Positions 4,980-7,044 of a DNA stretch of 7,044 nt are shown here, one piece after another (position 1 is the stretch's first letter; each line of letters opens with the position of its first letter). The notes below the pieces were generated by a model that was not told the DNA's origin, made no database searches, and saw only the letters and a list, made by a program, of their open reading frames with translations. Position numbers and translations under genes: made by a program. The DNA is from CAZXFG01 sp964640515 (GTDB lineage: Bacteria; Patescibacteriota; Patescibacteriia; Magasanikbacterales; GWA2-37-8). The DNA lies in contig CAZXFG010000038.1 in NCBI GenBank assembly GCA_964640515.1, forward strand, positions 1 through 7,044, read 5' to 3'.

Positions 4980-6212
4980 ATGCCTCGTTTCGCCAAACGC
5001 AAAAAAGAAGCGGCGCCCGAACCGGAAGAGGAAGAAAAAGAGATAAAAGAAGAGGAAATTCAAGAAGAACCCCCTTCTATTGAAGCCGAATCCAAAGAAG
5101 AACCGGCACGGGCTGAACGCAAAAAACTCTCCCCCTTTGAACAGAAATTAAACAATCTGTTTGCTTTTGTTTTCGGACGCATCCCCTTTGTGCAGAGAAT
5201 GTTTTTTGTCCATCATTTGCAAATCATGGTTAAAGCCGGACTATCTATCGTCGCGGCGTTAAAAATTCTGGAGGCCGAAATAGAGAATAAAAAATTAAAA
5301 ATAATTGCCGGGGAAGTGCGCCAAGGGGTGGAGCGGGGCAAACAACTAAGCGAAGCCATGGCCGAATATCCCCGTATCTTCCCCAGAGTATATGTCAGCA
5401 TGATTGGCGCCGGAGAAACTGCCGGTAAAATGGAAGAGGCGTTGGAACAGGTTTCCACGCAAATGAAAAAAAGCCATAATCTGACATCCACGATCAGAGG
5501 GGCGATGATTTATCCGTCTGTGATATTGATCGCGATGATTGGCATCAGCATTGAAGTGGTGGTGTTTGTTCTGCCCAAACTGATGATAATGTTTAAAGAA
5601 TTTGACGCCAAACTCCCTTTCGCCACCCGCGTCTTAATCAAAATAACCGACTTTATCCAAAACTTTGGAATCTTCCTGGCCTTGGGCATCATTGCTTTGG
5701 CAATAGCATCGGTGCAAATCTATAAAAATCGCCGAGTTAAAAGAATGATTCACCTGGCTAATCTTTATTTACCGATTGCCGGGCCAATCATCAAAAAAAT
5801 AAACCTGGCGCGTTTTACCATGACCCTTTCTTCACTGCTCCAAAGCACCATCCCTATCATTGAAGCCGTGCGCATTACCGCCGAAGTTCAAGGTAATCTG
5901 ATTTATCGAGAAAAATTATTATTGGTGGCCGAGGAGTTGAAAAAAGGCGATACCCTGTCCAAACTTTTATCCGCCTACCCTAAAATTTTCCCGCCGATGG
6001 TGACGGAAATGGTGATGGTGGGAGAAGAATCAGGTAAAGTAGAAGGTATGTTGAACGAAATGGCGGAATATTACGGCAATGAAGTGGACTCTACCATGAA
6101 AAACTTTTCCACCATCATTGAACCGGTTATCATCTTGATTATGGGTCTGGCCGTAGCCGGCATCGCGGTAGCGGTGATTATGCCTATGTACAGCTTGGCC
6201 CAAAGTTTTTAA
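4980..6212 (+). CDS. pilC: Type IV pilus platform protein PilC (GspF family)
   Basis: PilC is the inner-membrane platform protein that couples the PilB motor to pilin assembly. The 410-residue protein carries two T2SSF domains (about 76-198 and 279-401) that resemble each other: each has a cytoplasmic helical part with a matching motif (FPRVYVSMIGAGETAGKMEEAL at 134-155, FPPMVTEMVMVGEESGKVEGML at 337-358, allowing for numbering error of a residue or two), followed by a hydrophobic segment. Membrane segments are likely near 177-199, 228-248 and 377-402. The first 50 residues are unusual: after a basic start (RFAKRKK) comes a Glu/Lys/Pro-rich, surely disordered stretch (12-48) with no hydrophobic character. 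The domain core would still be complete from a later start, but no good alternative start codon is nearby. The gene lies two bases after pilB and two bases before pilM. Confidence 0.94.
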   Translation: MPRFAKRKKEAAPEPEEEEKEIKEEEIQEEPPSIEAESKEEPARAERKKLSPFEQKLNNLFAFVFGRIPFVQRMFFVHHLQIMVKAGLSIVAALKILEAEIENKKLKIIAGEVRQGVERGKQLSEAMAEYPRIFPRVYVSMIGAGETAGKMEEALEQVSTQMKKSHNLTSTIRGAMIYPSVILIAMIGISIEVVVFVLPKLMIMFKEFDAKLPFATRVLIKITDFIQNFGIFLALGIIALAIASVQIYKNRRVKRMIHLANLYLPIAGPIIKKINLARFTMTLSSLLQSTIPIIEAVRITAEVQGNLIYREKLLLVAEELKKGDTLSKLLSAYPKIFPPMVTEMVMVGEESGKVEGMLNEMAEYYGNEVDSTMKNFSTIIEPVIILIMGLAVAGIAVAVIMPMYSLAQSF

Positions 6213-6214
6213 TT

Positions 6215-7044
6215 ATGTTTTTACGCAATCCTTATCTCGGCGCTTTTGGTCTGGATATCGGCGACCTTTCCATCAAACTGGTACAGCTGGAAAGACGCGG
6301 TTCTTTTTTTCAGCCATCCTATTACAAAGTGAAAGAACTACGGGGAGTGGAGCTGTTGCCGGGGTGCATAGCTGACGGAGAACTGCAACAACCGGAAATG
6401 GTGCGAAAAAAAATATTGCAATTACTGGGCAAAGAAGGAAAAAATAAATCAATTAAATCTCCCTGGGTAGTGGCCAACCTCCCCGAGCCCAAAACCTTTC
6501 TCAAATTGATTGAATTGGAAATGACCCCCGAAAACATGACTGACGAGGATATACAATATCAAGCCAAAAAACACCTGCCCATAGACATTGGAGAAGTATA
6601 TTTAGATTGGCAAATCATCGAAGCGAAAGAAAAGACCTCTCAAATACTTTTGGGGGCCGTATCTAAAGTGATTTCCGACTCTTACACCTATCTCCTGGAA
6701 AGCGCCGGGCTCAACATCATGGCTTTGGAAATTGAAGCTCTCTCCATCGCTCGCGCCATGATTACGGCCAATAAAACATATGAAAACGAAGCGCGGCTTA
6801 TCCTGGACCTGGGAGCGACGCGCTCCGGACTGGTGCTCTACGACCATGGCTCCATTCAGTTCAGCACCAAATTGAATTTTTCCGGCAACTTAGTCAACAC
6901 CGCGCTGGTCCAGCAACTAAAAATTTCTTTTCAAGAAGCCGAGGAATTAAAAATCAAAAACGGACTCGCCTATGACAATCAGCGTCCCAAATATCTGAAA
7001 GCGGCGGGGGGGCTTACCGATCAATTAATTTCCGACATCAAAAA
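6215..7044 (+). CDS. pilM: Type IV pilus assembly protein PilM, 3' end outside the window
   Basis: PilM is an actin-like cytoplasmic protein that binds the N-terminal peptide of PilN and links the PilN-PilO alignment complex to the motor. The frame opens with ATG at 6215, two bases after the pilC stop, and stays open to the window edge: 276 full codons plus two bases. The N-terminus MFLRNPYLGAFGLDIGDLSIKL contains the first phosphate-binding motif of the actin/FtsA/PilM fold (FGLDIG, 11-16, then SIKLVQL). The second, LILDLGATRSGLVLY, is at 195-209. The segment IQYQAKKHLPIDIGEVYLDWQ (113-133) is typical of the PilM/SHS2-containing region. Complete PilM proteins are about 350 residues, so some 75 to 100 residues are missing. 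pilN and pilO would be expected next. There is no Shine-Dalgarno sequence, and the start context TTTTTAATTATG is identical to that of rpsR. Confidence 0.93.
   Translation, partial: MFLRNPYLGAFGLDIGDLSIKLVQLERRGSFFQPSYYKVKELRGVELLPGCIADGELQQPEMVRKKILQLLGKEGKNKSIKSPWVVANLPEPKTFLKLIELEMTPENMTDEDIQYQAKKHLPIDIGEVYLDWQIIEAKEKTSQILLGAVSKVISDSYTYLLESAGLNIMALEIEALSIARAMITANKTYENEARLILDLGATRSGLVLYDHGSIQFSTKLNFSGNLVNTALVQQLKISFQEAEELKIKNGLAYDNQRPKYLKAAGGLTDQLISDIK

Noticed and set aside
1..7044. A recoded UGA (as in Gracilibacteria or Absconditabacteria)
   Set aside because: All eight frames read cleanly with the standard code and the seven visible stop codons are all TAA, so nothing calls for recoding. 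The absence of TGA stops is noted, but seven genes are too few to judge.
1..7044. CRISPR arrays, tRNA or rRNA genes, phage or defence genes
   Set aside because: I found no regularly spaced repeats, no cloverleaf-like segments and no fitting proteins; the window is filled by housekeeping and pilus genes.

Overview
The window looks like chromosomal housekeeping DNA from an uncultured small-genome bacterium, most probably a member of the Patescibacteria (Candidate Phyla Radiation), with a Parcubacteria-like lineage as the best guess. The reasons are the Lys/Ile/Glu-rich proteins, the tightly packed type IV pilus genes, an rpsF-ssb-rpsR cluster with no rplI after it, a long acidic tail on S6, and the lack of clear Shine-Dalgarno sequences before any of the eight genes. 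This placement is inference; no rRNA or marker tree is available here.

Layout. Bases 1-3067 are read on the minus strand. From the inside outwards they hold rpsF (S6), ssb and rpsR (S18), closed by a strong intrinsic terminator; then epmA (an EF-P lysyltransferase) and efp (its substrate, elongation factor P), closed by a second terminator at the left end. Bases 3253-7044 are read on the plus strand and hold pilB (assembly ATPase), pilC (platform membrane protein) and pilM (actin-like cytoplasmic protein, cut by the window edge). The 185-base gap between the two arms carries back-to-back promoters: a near-consensus one for rpsF and an extended -10 one for pilB.

How the genes work together. 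The minus arm is about translation and DNA maintenance. S6 and S18 bind next to each other on the 30S platform, SSB coats single-stranded DNA, and EpmA modifies EF-P, which rescues ribosomes stalled at polyproline. The rpsF leader can fold into a stem, an internal loop showing CCG, and a hairpin, as described for the S6:S18 autoregulatory element. The plus arm encodes the cytoplasmic motor, inner-membrane platform and start of the alignment complex of a type IV pilus.

Most of the window is well-known biology. I see no undescribed multi-gene system. The points that deserve a second look are mostly regulatory: the rpsF leader fold, a terminator only ten bases before the epmA start codon, a 100-base nested inverted-repeat element between epmA and efp, an exact 18-base direct repeat that covers both the pilB -10 box and the pilB start codon, and three gene junctions of the form TAA-N2-ATG without Shine-Dalgarno sequences.
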